From Lethocerus indicus (lineage: Eukaryota > Arthropoda > Insecta > Hemiptera > Belostomatidae): a DNA stretch of 64,000 nucleotides. Under the pieces are notes generated by a model. It did not search any database, was not told where the DNA came from, and worked only from the letters and a program-made list of their open reading frames with translations. The position numbers were made by a program, and so were the translations under genes. Position 1 is the stretch's first letter, and each line of letters starts with the position of its first letter. Positions 48,101 to 59,495 of the stretch are shown one piece after another. The stretch lies in assembly GCA_019843655.1 (NCBI GenBank), contig JACDQD010000009.1, positions 1,741,750 to 1,805,749 on the forward strand, in the 5' to 3' direction.

Positions 48101-48759
48101 TCTCAATATTGCTTACGAATTTTTTTCCCCAGATCTAGTTACGACGACGTACGATAAAGTCACCACCAAATACGGCGGTAATTCGTATTATTCGTATCGA
48201 TACCGTAGTGACATCGTGCTGAAGCTCAAAGTTTTGCTGAAATTTCGGAGAAGCTTCGGACAACACCGATTCGGAAATAGATCTGAGGAATATAATAAAC
48301 GGTTTCAAGTCCACGAAAGCGAATGTGGCCCTCTCATTGCCGCAAACAACGCGACAATCTTAAAATACAACACTCTCTTATTTATTATTCTTATATCTTA
48401 ATATTATTTTATTCCAATCCAAATTTATTTAATTTCTTCGTACATATATGATAATGGTAACAAATTCTTCTTTCTTTTTTTTTCTCTCTCTTTCTGTTTC
48501 AAAAAAAAAATTGAAACTCCTACTCGGTTGGTAGACTATATAAATTAGCCTTATAAATAGTTTTTTTTTTCTTCTTCAGCAGAACAACCGTCGCTAGATC
48601 ACAGTTTCGTTTTTATTCTTTCCGTCTTCAGTTCATTTTTTTCCCGTATCGGATCCTGTGTGTTGGTGTTGGTGTGGAGGTGTCAGGTGTGTCAGGTGTC
48701 AGGGGTGTCAGGCTACAATGGAGCTAGGCTGGATTGCGGGCTCCATTGCGGTGCCTTCG
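45131..48759. other. moody downstream flank, no gene recognised
   Basis: AT-rich and unique-looking, without supported coding. It probably includes the moody 3' UTR at its right end; several TTTATT words (AATAAA on the minus strand) lie between 48370 and 48450. A tRNA-like piece lies at 46675-46737. Confidence 0.45.
46675..46737 (+). tRNA. tRNA-like fragment or pseudogene
   Basis: AGGGGTTCGAATCCCTA is a good T-arm with the invariant TTCGAAT loop. TCCGTCA at the start and ACGGCGGA at the end can form six acceptor pairs. TTGAA/TTCAA makes an anticodon-like stem with a six-base loop. The D-arm is missing or collapsed and the total is only about 62 nt, so it is not a standard functional tRNA. 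Confidence 0.25.
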
Positions 48760-51700
48760 TCAGGGCTTGGAGCCGGTGTTCAGCTGGCTGTCGGGACTCC
48801 TGCACATCAACAGGTTCTTGTAGGCCTGCCTGTACTCGGAGCTCATCACTACGTATATGATAGGGTTGATGCAGGTGGTGAGGTATATGAGTATGTAGCC
48901 GGCGATGTTGAGGGCGTGCAGGTCGGTCCTGTCCCTGTACGTCTTGCTGACTGTAATCGGCAGGTAGCAGGTGACGAAGGAGGCGAATATGACCAGTATC
49001 ATCTTGAGCAGCTTCTTGTCCTTGGGCGTCATCTTGCCGGGCACAGGGGGGCCGGCGCTCACCCTCCGCGGGCTCGCCTTCTGATGGCTGCCCCTCCTGA
49101 AGACGGAGGTGACGTGGTGGAGGGTCGAGTTGATCCTCCTCTGGCCGGAAGGGGGCGTCGCCGGCCTCGAGGAGGCACCCGACAGAGGCGAGCCGCTCCT
49201 GGAGCTCACCATCGTCTCCTCTTCGGGGGCTTCCTCCACCCTGGGGCTGCCCGGCCTCAGGGTCACCATCTTGACCGTCAGCGAGTCGCTGGTCAAATCC
49301 GAGCTGCCGTTGTCCATGAAGGTGGACGACTTCTCCGTGGAGAAAGACGGTCCCGTGCTGCTGGAGCCTATCGCCGAGTCTTCCGTCGAACTGTTGTACT
49401 TCCTTCCCGGCCTATTCTTGCCGAAGTAGTAGGAGCTCTTGGAGGTGGCCGCGGAGGCCGTCACCGAAGCCGTGTCGCTCCTGGCCTGCGTCAGCCTCGA
49501 CTTCATCGCCGTCTTCCTCACTATGTAGAATATCCTGGCGTAGCAGACCACTATTGCCACGCACGGGATGACGAAAGCGACGAGGAAGAGGAACTCCTTG
49601 GGGACCTTCCGGCGGCGTCCGGCAGTATCGAACAGGATCCTATCCTCGGGTCCAGTCCGAACCTTCCCCACTTGCCCAGCCATGTGGCGCTCAGCGCTCC
49701 GAACCCGCATATCCAAGTAGAAGCCACCATCATACCCAGGTACTGCTTCCTGTACAGCCTGAAACAACCGTTCCGCCACCATTAACCACAGTCAAAACTG
49801 AAATGTTTTTCCCAACGACCCACCGAACGCCTGGAGGAGGCGGAATGTGGTGCTCGGAAACGAAAAATAGGGATAAAGTACGATTAATCTATCTATTAAA
49901 TCTTTTTATTTTGCACAATCAACTTATACAGTCACGGGTGCAATCGATACATGTATATTTTTGGCGTGTTAGTCTCGGTAAAGAAACCACCCGATGATGG
50001 CGCTTTTGACATTTAACTACTGCCCGAGGTGAACGACTGGGTTTGGATGTGGAGAGAGGCGGGAGTGGAATTTAAGGAAGCGTGATTTTGCGACTTCGTC
50101 GACTGTCGGTATGTTGAGGTCATTATGGATTGTTCGGTTAGAAACATACCGGGGAGCATTAAGGATGGTACGAAGGACTTTCGACTGGAATCTCTGGATG
50201 CAGGCGATGTCGGATTTCTTAGCGGAACCCAGCATAGCTCTATTCCGTAAGTCCGTGGCGGTTTTTAGAACGGTTTTGTATATTGTCAGTTTGTTGTCTG
50301 CTGTCAGTTTTGATCTCTTCTTTCAATAGAGGTCTCAGCAGTCCAAATTTGCGGTTGAGGTCTGTTCTTTTGAGACGCGTATGGGGGTTCCACGTTCTGT
50401 CTATGTAGAGCCCCAGGTAGGGAGCCTGCTGTTGGATGGGAATAGGAGCATTGTTGAACTGAACAGGAGGGCAAGGCTGTCGCCCTAGCGTGAAGGTGAC
50501 GTGAGTAGACTTAGAGAGCTATTCACCTTCACCCTCCACAGTTTGCACCGGGACTGGATGTTGGACAGGTGCTCTTGGAGTCCGCTAGTTATAATTGAGG
50601 GATTTTTGCCGGATGTGAGGATGCAAGTGCCATAAGCGAATGTGCGGAGGACTGAAGAGGGTATGTGTGGGTGTGGGGTAGGAGGGATGATCTACGATCG
50701 CGAAACACGTCGAAGCGGGTCGCGAGGGCAAAAACCTCCTTTTTTCGGTCGGTTACTTCGAAGTTTCTCGCCTCTGAACTTGCCCCAAGTTCCACTGGAA
50801 CTATGTTCCACGGCCCTGCGTAACTATCGCAACTTGCTCAATCTAGTCGCGCCCAGAAGTAGGGGGCGGACGGAGCGCCCCTACACTTAGCGCTCCCTCT
50901 CATTACCCTCCTCGAATAAAAAGTCGACCGAATTACTTATTTCCAGTGTTGATTTTCACAGCCGGAAAAGTGTATTAAGGTTTTCCCTCCGCTAGGTCAT
51001 CCACGTGGCAAGACGGATGAAAAATATCCCCGGTTTCTCCCCGGCAAATTATTCGATAACGCCCATCCCAATTATCAAGATCGTAAAATCTTTATTCCGA
51101 TTTTCAAGTTACCACCTACACATAATAAAACGATAAGGGACGGTTTCCGAAAATAAAATCGAAGTTTTTTTCTTATGCCGCTACCCCTTTTACCCAGGTT
51201 TTCTCCCCTAATTCGCTAAACTGATATAAATGGCTGCGGATTGGCGCCTCCCACCCCCTATTAGTAAAATTAAATTTCTGCGCGGAAGTAAAAACCGAGC
51301 GGATTATATACCCCACCGGGCGATATAAAACATTATATCCCCCCCCGCCCCCTGCTCAGCCTACAATAATTAAATCATGGTTTTAAAATATTAACTGAAT
51401 CCACAAATCTCAAACGTATCTCAGTTACGAAAACGTTTTCCAACGCCGTAAGCTTAGGGGGAGACGAGCCTTGATACAATAAATTATTTATTCCTTAAAG
51501 ACCGTTAAAGACGGCCGGCTCCCCCAACTTAATAATTATATGACCCTTTTATATAGAATTAGGCAGTCTGCGAAATTGTCGCTTAATTTTTACAGTCGCA
51601 GTAATAATAATTACTGGTTTTATTGCAGCAAAATTATTACGGTTTAAAAGATGAAACATTCCCTCTGCCACTCTTGGTTAATCTGCAGGTCACTATGTCT

Positions 51701-54700
51701 CCGGTCTAGATCGCTTTTTCTCAATTATTCATAGAAAATTATATTCGAGGAAAATGTTACTGCGGTAAATTACTGCTAAATTTGGATTTAAAATAGACAT
51801 TTTATAGTATAACTCTCGCAACCTAAATTATAGATCCTGCGCCTCGAGACTGAATAGCCTTTTCATACATTTTATGAATGATATTCGAGGAAAATGTATT
51901 TTTGCATGGCGAAGTATGGCGGACAGACGGGACTTCAAGTACGTAGAGTGGGATCGGAGAAACCCCAAAGTTCAAGTCCGTGTAAAGCGTAAACGTTTTT
52001 ATAGAACTGAAATACAGTGTTTTTTTTGCAGTAATAAAGATTATTGTAATTACAAAATAATAGCGCGGGCCCTATAAATATACTCGAAGTTTCGAATTCT
52101 CGGATTTTCGAACTTAGCAGTAAACTTTACTTCCGTCGGGACTGAAGGTGTTCGGCCCTAAACCAACTGTTGTCTCCGCCAACTTTTGAACTTAGCGAGC
52201 CCCTTAGTACATTGAAAAGGACGAAAGGACTCGGTCGCGATTCAACGAACTCGGTCCCGAAAGGGCGCAATGCCTACTTGATCATTTCGGTGTTAGGCCG
52301 CGAATAAGACGGGTCTATTCATAAAGGTCGCCGCCCTTAAGCCCTTTGTCGGATCCACTTCCCCTTCGAAATGCCATTTCGCTGTAGCCTAATAAAAAAA
52401 AAACCATCGCGGCCCCCTATAATCTAACCTTTATGTTAGACAAATATAATTAGATTCTAATCGGGGAAATTATTCTTTACCGAGTCGCGACTCGATTTTA
52501 CCCTTAAAAAGGGGGCGGGTAGAAGGTTACACCCCTAGAATGTTAACAAATATATTAATATTAAAGGTAAAATATGTACGATGTATTCCCCGCACTACAG
52601 CCATGTCTGTCGGGTTAGTATCACAACGCGCCGTGTCATCTAATTACCAACCCGGAGCTGGTCGTTTCGGGAGTTTCCTCTTTTATTTAAATAATAAATA
52701 ATATTTTGCACGCAATGGTCGTTCTGGAACTCACCACCTAACTGAATTCTCGAGGGCTGAGAATTTGAAAATATTTTCCTTCCCCGATGCGAACCCCGAT
52801 GCAACAAGTGATTATTTTACAGACGAAATTAAAATTGCGATATCTGCTGAAATATAAAACTGATTAACAATAAACGCATATTCTACCCAAATATTCCAAG
52901 TGAATAAATGTAGAAAGCCTGTTTCAAACAGCATACAATGTCGACGATATTTTATGTATATTTAATAATAAATATAATATTTCTGTCTCCTCTCGCCGGT
53001 TTGGTCTTTCGCCAGACCGGTTTCGGCCCTTCGCCATCTTCAGTAGCGGTGTCAGTTACTCGGGCACTTTGGTACACGGTACAAGTGACACAGAGGAGAC
53101 AGAAACACGCGATATCTACGGTATAAATAAAGTACTTGTAACTTGTACACTTTTTGTAATTACAATTACGTAACATTTGTAAATTGTCTATTTAAACGAT
53201 ATCAAGTACACGGGCCGAGTTGGAGGACCGAAAAAAAAAATTCATCGCTATTCATTATTCGTCCTAATTCATCGTGAAATTATTGTCGTGTTTCAGAAGA
53301 ACGACGACTTCTTTGGGCCCTCGTAAAGGTCAACTGTAAGCGACTTCTTTTTCCCAAATTGCGCGCTCGCTCTCTCTCTCTCTACACCAACTTATTGTAC
53401 ATTCGGCGTTGTAAAAGTGTAATGTTTGGGCCGCCATTAAGTAAATTAAGTAGCGGTAGTGATGATAACGTGCTGTGGCGGGCTTTTTCTGTTTTTCTGC
53501 GGCACGTGCTAGTGGATTGGTCCCGCCCGCCTAAGGTTAATGGGATGGCAAGGAGAAGGCGGCAATTAACAAGAAAGTGCAAGAGTTGTAATAAAAATGT
53601 CAAGTCGACGCCGGGGACGTTTAACCGGTACGCGTCCCGCGGGGGCGTCTTCCAGACGGTACGCATGATGGCATTGTTCATAGCTATGTTTGGTTTATCG
53701 CGAGATTTCCGCGTTGAAAACAGTTCTCTCGCTGGTTTGGTCTTTTGCTAGACCGGTTTGTCGGCCGCTCGCCATCTTCAGTAGCGCTGTGTCAGTCACC
53801 GTTGGCACGTTGGATGTGTTTTTTTTGGGCATCCTCACTGCCCACTGTCACTGTGTCACTCGTACTGCGTATAGATTAACTAGCGCCCCCCTGAGGGTGG
53901 TGCGGAAATTTACATAACTAGAGTTCCTTGGGTGCACTCGCACTTCAACTAAAGTAGTTGTTTGTAGTTATTGACTTTGTGTTTTAGTCGCTTTTTAGAA
54001 TTTTCGGCAGTGACAGTGCAGTCGAGGATGCCCTCAAAAAACGTCCAAAGTGCCAACTACCGAAACCGAACCGGCCGAAACCGGTCTAGCAAAAGACCAA
54101 ATCGGCGAGAGGAGACAGAAGAAACACACGAAATCTACTGTAGTTCTCCGACGCTTTACAGGACGAATTCCGCTATAAAGAAATATTTTTATGGCCCCAG
54201 CAGATTTTCAATCGGAGATCTGCTATGTTATGTTAACACGAAACGGTTGTTCTGGAACAAACTACCGAACTCCGGTGAACTACGATTGGCTGAGAATTTG
54301 AATACGAATTGAAAATAACGATATCCGTTGAAATCCGTAATCGAATCGTTGTTCTGAGGACGTAAAGTCTTCCACTTCGGTGCGGTGAAAAATATTCGAT
54401 GACGCTCTTTGAAATTTAATCGAGTGTTCGATTCATTAAAATGATCAACGGGATAAGAACGAACTGTATTCAAATGAGTTTTTTTTTGTAACTGCCCCTT
54501 TCGCCGAATCCGAATAGTTAACTGAACGCTGTTTTACGTTACAAATAAAGCGGATTGGCGGCGATATCGATAGAGATAATATCGCGGGGCTTTATGTAAA
54601 CTCCCGGTAGTATTGCCGCTGTAGGAGGCGACCGAATTACACCGAATAAATGAAACTGCGCCAACTGCCCGATTTCTATTGTAACTTAAAAGTGGACCGT

Positions 54701-55983
54701 GTCACGGTAGCACCCGGTTTCTAATTATCTTGCCCCCATTGTTTGTTCGATTGGCTGCGTAACGCTTCGAAATTGAACCCCCCCCAAAGGGGGAAAAAAA
54801 AAAATTGGCCATCGACCTTATCCAATGGTTTTCGATTCAAAACACGGCCCGCTAACGACTGTAAAATGTTATTCTTAATTAAGCGGCGGTCTCTTGATTA
54901 TATTCCGAATAGATTGTTCTCCGTGTAAAACGGACAATGGATTTCAATTTAGCTCAAAGTCAACTTGAATTGCATTTAATGGACCAGAAATTACTAACAT
55001 CGCCTTCTGTAATAGGTAGAAATTTGAAAATGAAATTAAATTTTCATCAGGTTTCAAAAGTCCAAACATACTGAAATTCACATACACGATGGGAAAATGT
55101 TGTAAAAATTGAAGGGTAATTCCGAAATCTCTAGCCATTGGGTATAGCTTGGTTAAACATAAAAAGGTTTTCGAGTCTGTACACGTGAATATTATTAGTT
55201 TAAATTGTTTAAACGCGACGTATAATCGTATAAAAAACAATAAACTAACTGAAGATAGTTCTTACGCAATTATGAAGACCAATGCTCTCTAGGAATATTT
55301 GTAATTTGGTTACTAGTATTACAAATGCACGTCCTGTAATCTTTTAATAATAATTGTTTTCATGATCTATAACTTAATTATTTCTATGTAGCGTAATTAT
55401 TATGTCTATATAGTTATTAGTCGAGAGCATGAAGGACTTAGTGACAATGCAACCGACAGTCAATATAACTAGTTTAGAGTACCTGTAGAGTACCTGTCTC
55501 CTCTCGCTGGTTTTTTTCTTTCGCCAGACCGGTTTCGGCCGCTCGCCATCTTCAGTAGCGCTGTGTCAGTCACTTCGGCACTTCGGTTGACAGTGAGAGT
55601 GCAGTGAGGATGCACAAAAACAGCCTAAGCGACTAACACCGGTGGTGAAGGTGGCGGGCGGCCGAAACCGGTCCGGCGAAAGACCGAACCGGCGGCGGCG
55701 AGAGGAGACCAACAGACGTTGGCGACGAATGGTACGAAACTCACTTGGGGTAGAGCGTGGGATGTCCTATCATGACGTATCTGTTGATGGTGATGGCGAG
55801 GACGGTGAAGAGGGAGACGGCGAGTAGGCCGTACCTGAGCAGCGGGAACAGCCTGCAGAGGAGGAGGCCGTGTGACCAGGACCTCGACCAGAAGGTGGAG
55901 GCGGCCAGAGGCAGGTTGAAGCAGCAGGACATCAGGTCGGAGACGCTCAAGTTGATTATGAACACCGCCGTCGCGTTACGCAC
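48760..55983 (-). CDS. moody: G-protein coupled receptor moody (two exons, 5' end missing)
   Basis: Exon 55983-55745 (phase 0 in, phase 2 out) and exon 49758-48760 (stop TGA at 48762-48760), joined by a 6-kb GT-AG intron. The joined text reads HPTLYPK|LYRKQYLG. Transmembrane segments: TM2 AVFIINLSVSDLMSCCFNLP; TM3 with the conserved Cys (LCRLFPLLRYGLLAVSLFTV) and NRY in place of DRY; TM4 GMMVASTWICGFGALSATWL; TM5 EFLFLVAFVIPCVAIVVCYA; TM6 KMILVIFASFVTCYLPITV; TM7 YLTTCINPIIYVVMSSEYRQ. The third cytoplasmic loop is unusually long (about 160 residues, Ser/Pro-rich). In Drosophila moody acts in glia to maintain the blood-brain barrier. TM1 and the N-terminus lie beyond 55983 and were not found. 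A one-base deletion near 49600 breaks the frame before TM5. Tre1 is the closest alternative. Confidence 0.88.
50017..50650 (-). mobile_element. Jockey-type LINE fragment, reverse-transcriptase 3' half
   Basis: On the minus strand, with few breaks: GLQEHLSNIQSRCKLWRVKV, STHVTFTLGRQPCPPVQFNN, YLGLYIDRTWNPHTRLKRTD, KSKL-like ERSKLTADNKLTIYKTVLKT, SDIACIQRFQSKVLRTILNA, VSNRTIHNDLNIPTVDEVAK. This is the thumb and C-terminal part of a Jockey polymerase; the catalytic YADD region is lost. It lies in the moody intron. The 6888-7195 fragment is the same family. Confidence 0.75.
50651..52977. other. moody intron, unique DNA
   Basis: No supported gene or recognisable repeat. Composition alternates between AT-rich DNA and C-rich runs (for example 51340-51356). 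No moody exon is needed here, because the flanking exons join in frame. Confidence 0.5.
52978..53122. mobile_element. Penelope-like arm, truncated pair
   Basis: TTTCTGTCTCCTCTCGCCGG, then CGCCATCTTCAGTAGCGGTG, a shortened middle, and ACACAGAGGAGACAGAAACA at the right. The left arm is nearly complete; the right arm is only its terminus. Confidence 0.65.
53725..54145. mobile_element. Penelope-like inverted arms with a foreign spacer
   Basis: Left arm 53725-53872 (minus) and right arm 54005-54145 (plus, ending AAACACACGAAATCTACTGT). They enclose about 130 bp of unrelated DNA, including CTAGCGCCCCCCTGAGGG. The spacer differs from the PLE body, so it is an insertion or captured flank. Confidence 0.65.
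55490..55722. mobile_element. Penelope-like inverted-arm pair next to moody exon
   Basis: CTGTCTCCTCTCGCTGG at the left and GGCGAAAGACCGAACCGGCG, GCGGCGAGAGGAGACC at the right, with a short spacer. Its right end is about 17 bp from the moody 5' splice site (55739-55744 on the minus strand), inside the intron. Confidence 0.65.
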
Positions 55984-56260
55984 CTAAGGACAAAGGAAAC
56001 GAATATCAGAACAAAGTAGTTGCACACTCGTAAGACCGTCAAAAGTAGCGCTGGTAACAACTGGCGGAACATCAAGACGGAGGCGGTCGGTTTCAGTCAA
56101 ATTAATTTAATAATTACAAATTTTCCAAAGGTTTTCCAAAATTTGGGTAAAAACACTTCTCCTTTTCGCTCCCCCAGTCGGTGGGTAGAGCGGCGCGATA
56201 ACAACACGCGGGAATTTCAAAGCCAATTAGGCCCTAAAAACTGGCAGGAAAATATTAGTA
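55984..56260. other. moody upstream intron or flank
   Basis: Begins with the acceptor-side pyrimidine tract for the TM2 exon (minus strand CCTTTGTCCTTAG). No further moody exon is visible up to the satellite at 56261. Confidence 0.4.
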
Positions 56261-56754
56261 AGGTTCAAAAGGTTCAGAAAGGTTCAGAAAGGTTCAGAAA
56301 GGTTCAGAAAGGTTCAGAAAGGTTCAGAAAGGTTCAGAAAGGTTCAGAAAGGTTCAGAAAGGTTCAGAAAGGTTCAGAAAGGTTCAGAAAGGTTCAAAAA
56401 GGTTCAAAAAGGTTCAAAAGGTTCAGAGGTTCTTCAGGGTTCAGAAAGGTTCAGAAAAGGTTCAAAAAGGTGGTTCAAAAGGTTCATTCAGAAAGGTTCA
56501 GAAAGGTTCAAGAAGGTTCAGAAAGGTTCAAAGGTTCATTCCAAAAAGGTTCAGAAAGGTTCAGAGTTCAGAAAGGTTCAGAAAGGTTCAGAAAGGTTCA
56601 GAAAGGTTCAGAAAGGTTCAGAAAGGTTCAGAAAGGTTCAGAAAGGTTCAGAAAGGTTCAGAAAGGTTCAGAAAGGTTCAGAAAGGTTCAGAAAGGTTCA
56701 GAAAGGTTCAGAAAGGTTCAGAAAGGTTCAGAAAGGTTCAGAAAGGTTCAGAAA
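56261..56754 (+). repeat. 10-bp satellite, unit GGTTCAGAAA
   Basis: About 45-50 units, almost perfect at 56271-56395 and 56570-56754. A disordered middle (56396-56565) carries GGTTCAAAAA variants, deletions and short junction motifs. Because 10 is not a multiple of 3 and no frame has a stop, all three forward frames appear as a 10-residue KGSERFRKVQ repeat. That is not evidence for protein. Confidence 0.95.
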
Positions 56755-57814
56755 TACAACAGCCTCAATAATGTTGTATGCGCCCAATTAGAGAGGACAA
56801 TAGAGGAATTCCGAGATGCTCCGCCGCGATTAGCCGTGTAAACGGCGGAACCTGTCTAATGCTTCCGTGCCCGTTGCCGAGTTGAAAACATTTACTATTT
56901 CGTGTCGATTGTACGGCCCTATCATTAGGTGATAACGGGGGAGAGTAGGGTTGCGATGGGGAGATAAAAAGGGGGATGTTCCTCCCTCTCTATCTACCCT
57001 ACCACCCCCCCAATGAAACTATTCCGTGTTCAGAGGGCGTTATTACGACTGGGATAATACGCTTTCCCAACTCACTTTTCATAAATTTTATTGTCCTACC
57101 CCGCGAAGAGTAGCATTCCGTCGGTAATACAATTTAATTGCTATCGTTTGGTTCCGGCCAGCTTTCACTTCTTCCGTCTCAAATTCTAAGCTCAGAACTT
57201 TGATTTTAGTCCCAACACTCGCGTATACCTTCACCGCGCGCTGAAGCAGGATCGACGATACTGCTATTATGTCGTTTAATACGATATTAAATTTAAACAG
57301 GGGCTTTTCCACGTTTTTAAGGCCTACAGCGGTACGGAGTAAATTCGATTCAGTAAAAAAAAAAATTAATATAACGCCCGTATACGACGTGTAACGCGCG
57401 GTGTAAAACGGGGTCCAATATGCCCGGCCGAAATAAGCCCCCCCAAAAAAAAATCCTCCAAGACCTCCAAAAAATATAACCAGAATTCCTTACAAAAGGG
57501 ATTTTATTAAAACCTCAGTTCCCTAAAAATCTACCCACATTATGTATTTTGTCCCCTGTTTATACCGTTTCGCGTTCACGCAATTTCAACGGTATTTTAC
57601 CGGAGCGTGTATTCGGCGTAAAAACAAAATGGATCGTGCGTGAATTAAACGTCGAGTGAATACTGAATCATCGGGTAAATATAAAAACGGTACCGAGAGT
57701 AAATTTGTCGAATTATTTCTGGAAATATTCCAAAAATTGGGACTACCGAAACGGACATCGAAATCGGCCTTAACTGTCCGAATTCACAATCGACGTGGAC
57801 GTACGGATGGAACT
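56755..57814. other. Spacer between the two 10-bp satellites
   Basis: Unique-looking DNA without supported coding. It contains homopolymer A and C runs and nothing resembling moody. Confidence 0.5.
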
Positions 57815-58175
57815 GGTTCAAAAAGGTTCAAAAAGGTTCAAAAGGTTCAAAAAGGTTCAAAAAGGTTCAAAAAGGTTCAAAAAGGTTCAAAAAGGTTGGT
57901 TCAAAAAGGTTGGTTCAAAGGTTCGGTTCAAAAAGGTTCAGGTTCGGTTCAAAAAGGTTCATTCAAAAAGGTTCAAAAAGGTTCAAAAAGGTTCAAAAAG
58001 GTTCAAAAAGGTTCAAAAAGGTTCAAAAAGGTTCAAAAAGGTTCAAAAAGGTTCAAAAAGGTTCAAAAAGGTTCAAAAAGGTTCAAAAAGATTCAAGAAG
58101 GTTCGATAAGGTTCAAAAAGGTTCAAAAAGGTTCAAAAAGGTTCAAAAAGGTTCAAAAAGGTTCAAAAATGTTCA
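57815..58175 (+). repeat. 10-bp satellite, unit GGTTCAAAAA
   Basis: About 35 units of a sister repeat that differs from the first array by A for G at position 7. A disordered patch lies at 57890-57965. An identical 21-bp direct repeat (beginning ACGTGGACGTACGG) flanks it at 57793-57813 and 58221-58241. Confidence 0.95.
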
Positions 58176-59188
58176 CAAAAAAGGTTCCTGGAGTGATAAC
58201 TGAGGCAAATCTTCACAAAAACGTGGACGTACGGATGGAACAATGTTATTTTTTGTTCTGTTTCTGTGTTTTCCAATATTTTTGCCATCCTATTATTTCG
58301 TAATTCGAAACGTTCTGGATTCTATTTTTTGCCATTTATTAATACTATAATCAATCAATACAATAATCTATTTAGACCGACTTCTTCACGGCCACGAAGA
58401 TTGATCGAATTGACGAAAAGGAATAGAAATCTGGTAGAAAATAAATTTCCAACGCCGTTTCCAATTTTATACAAGGAAATTGGCGAAATAATGATCGGGG
58501 TTTTCGTCTGATTTATGAAAGCCCCTTCCCGGTCGAGTTTTCAACCCTTTTCTCAACAGTCCATTTCTCCCCGCTCCCGTCCCCCCGTCCCCGTTAAGTT
58601 TATTACACTAATCGGACTTTTATTCGAGTCGAAGAAAGTTCTCCTGTAAATTGGGACCGGGCAGGGGGTGGGGGGATTTTATTCGGGGTCGATCAATTAG
58701 AAATCAATATCGATTCGCCCGACTCGACGATCCCCAGTTTCAACAATACGGGCTTTATCTTTGTTACAATAAACTGAGTTTTGCCTACGAAAGTCCAACT
58801 TTTTCAAGTCCCTATTGCGCCGTTAAAGGTGCCGATTTCCGGAAATACGCGGCTGCCTTTTAAATGTAAAGTTCGTCTACAACTCTTGAGGCTTTCGGCG
58901 GATCTTATTCTCCTTTTTTTATATCAGTTTTGAACCGCTGAGTTGAAATCTTTTGATTAGTACTTTTAATAGTTGGAATGGAATTAATAAAAGAGTTATA
59001 CATTTAGATTCTGTCATTCAAACTGTTTAGGACCGAAATGCTCTAATAGCAAAAAATAGAAGATACGACCTAACCACTAGGGGTTTTGACATTAAAACTG
59101 ATTCCGGCAGGAACATTATAATTACGTGTGTATTAGCTACAGGGCCGTATTGAAATCGACGTAGAGATACGGCATAGAACTTATTGAA
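58176..59188. other. Intergenic or intronic DNA, no gene recognised
   Basis: No supported coding, repeat or RNA signal. Mostly AT-rich with scattered C and G runs. Confidence 0.5.
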
Positions 59189-59495
59189 GATATTGTCTCC
59201 TCTCGCCGGTTTGGTCTTTCGCTAGACCGGTTTCTGGCGTGAGGAGACAGAAACACACGCCAAGTGTCAAAACTTCTTACGCGTCTATCGAAACATCTAT
59301 TTCGTGCTTATTAATCAGGGGTTGATAACCGGGAAAATTCATTATCTCTATTTTTCCGGATACTGTAGTATAGTAGATGCTCCTCTGATCACGAGCATAA
59401 CAATAACAGATATTTTCACACTAAGAATACTCCTACAATTTAGTAGTAGTTAACCGGCGAGAGGAGACAGAAACACACGAAATCTGCGGTTAAAA
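59189..59495. mobile_element. Two Penelope-like arm fragments
   Basis: 59189-59265: TTGTCTCCTCTCGCCGGTTT ... GTGAGGAGACAGAAACACAC, a collapsed inverted pair. 59455-59495: CCGGCGAGAGGAGACAGAAA then CACACGAAATCTGCGG, a lone terminus. Confidence 0.6.

Noticed and set aside
48658..49785. 375-codon open frame on the plus strand
   Set aside because: It is the antisense shadow of the moody coding exon, which has clear transmembrane segments on the minus strand. The plus-strand translation has no family features.
54167..54312. FWNKLPNSGELRLAENLN reading resembling a LINE polymerase tail
   Set aside because: The similarity to the common WNSLP-type C-terminus is short and isolated, and a weaker echo at 52710-52770 is not enough to define an element.
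56020..58303. Long frames encoding KGSERFRKVQ-type repeats as a repetitive protein
   Set aside because: A stop-free 10-bp satellite reads as a 10-residue repeat in every forward frame. There is no start context, conserved domain or splice support.
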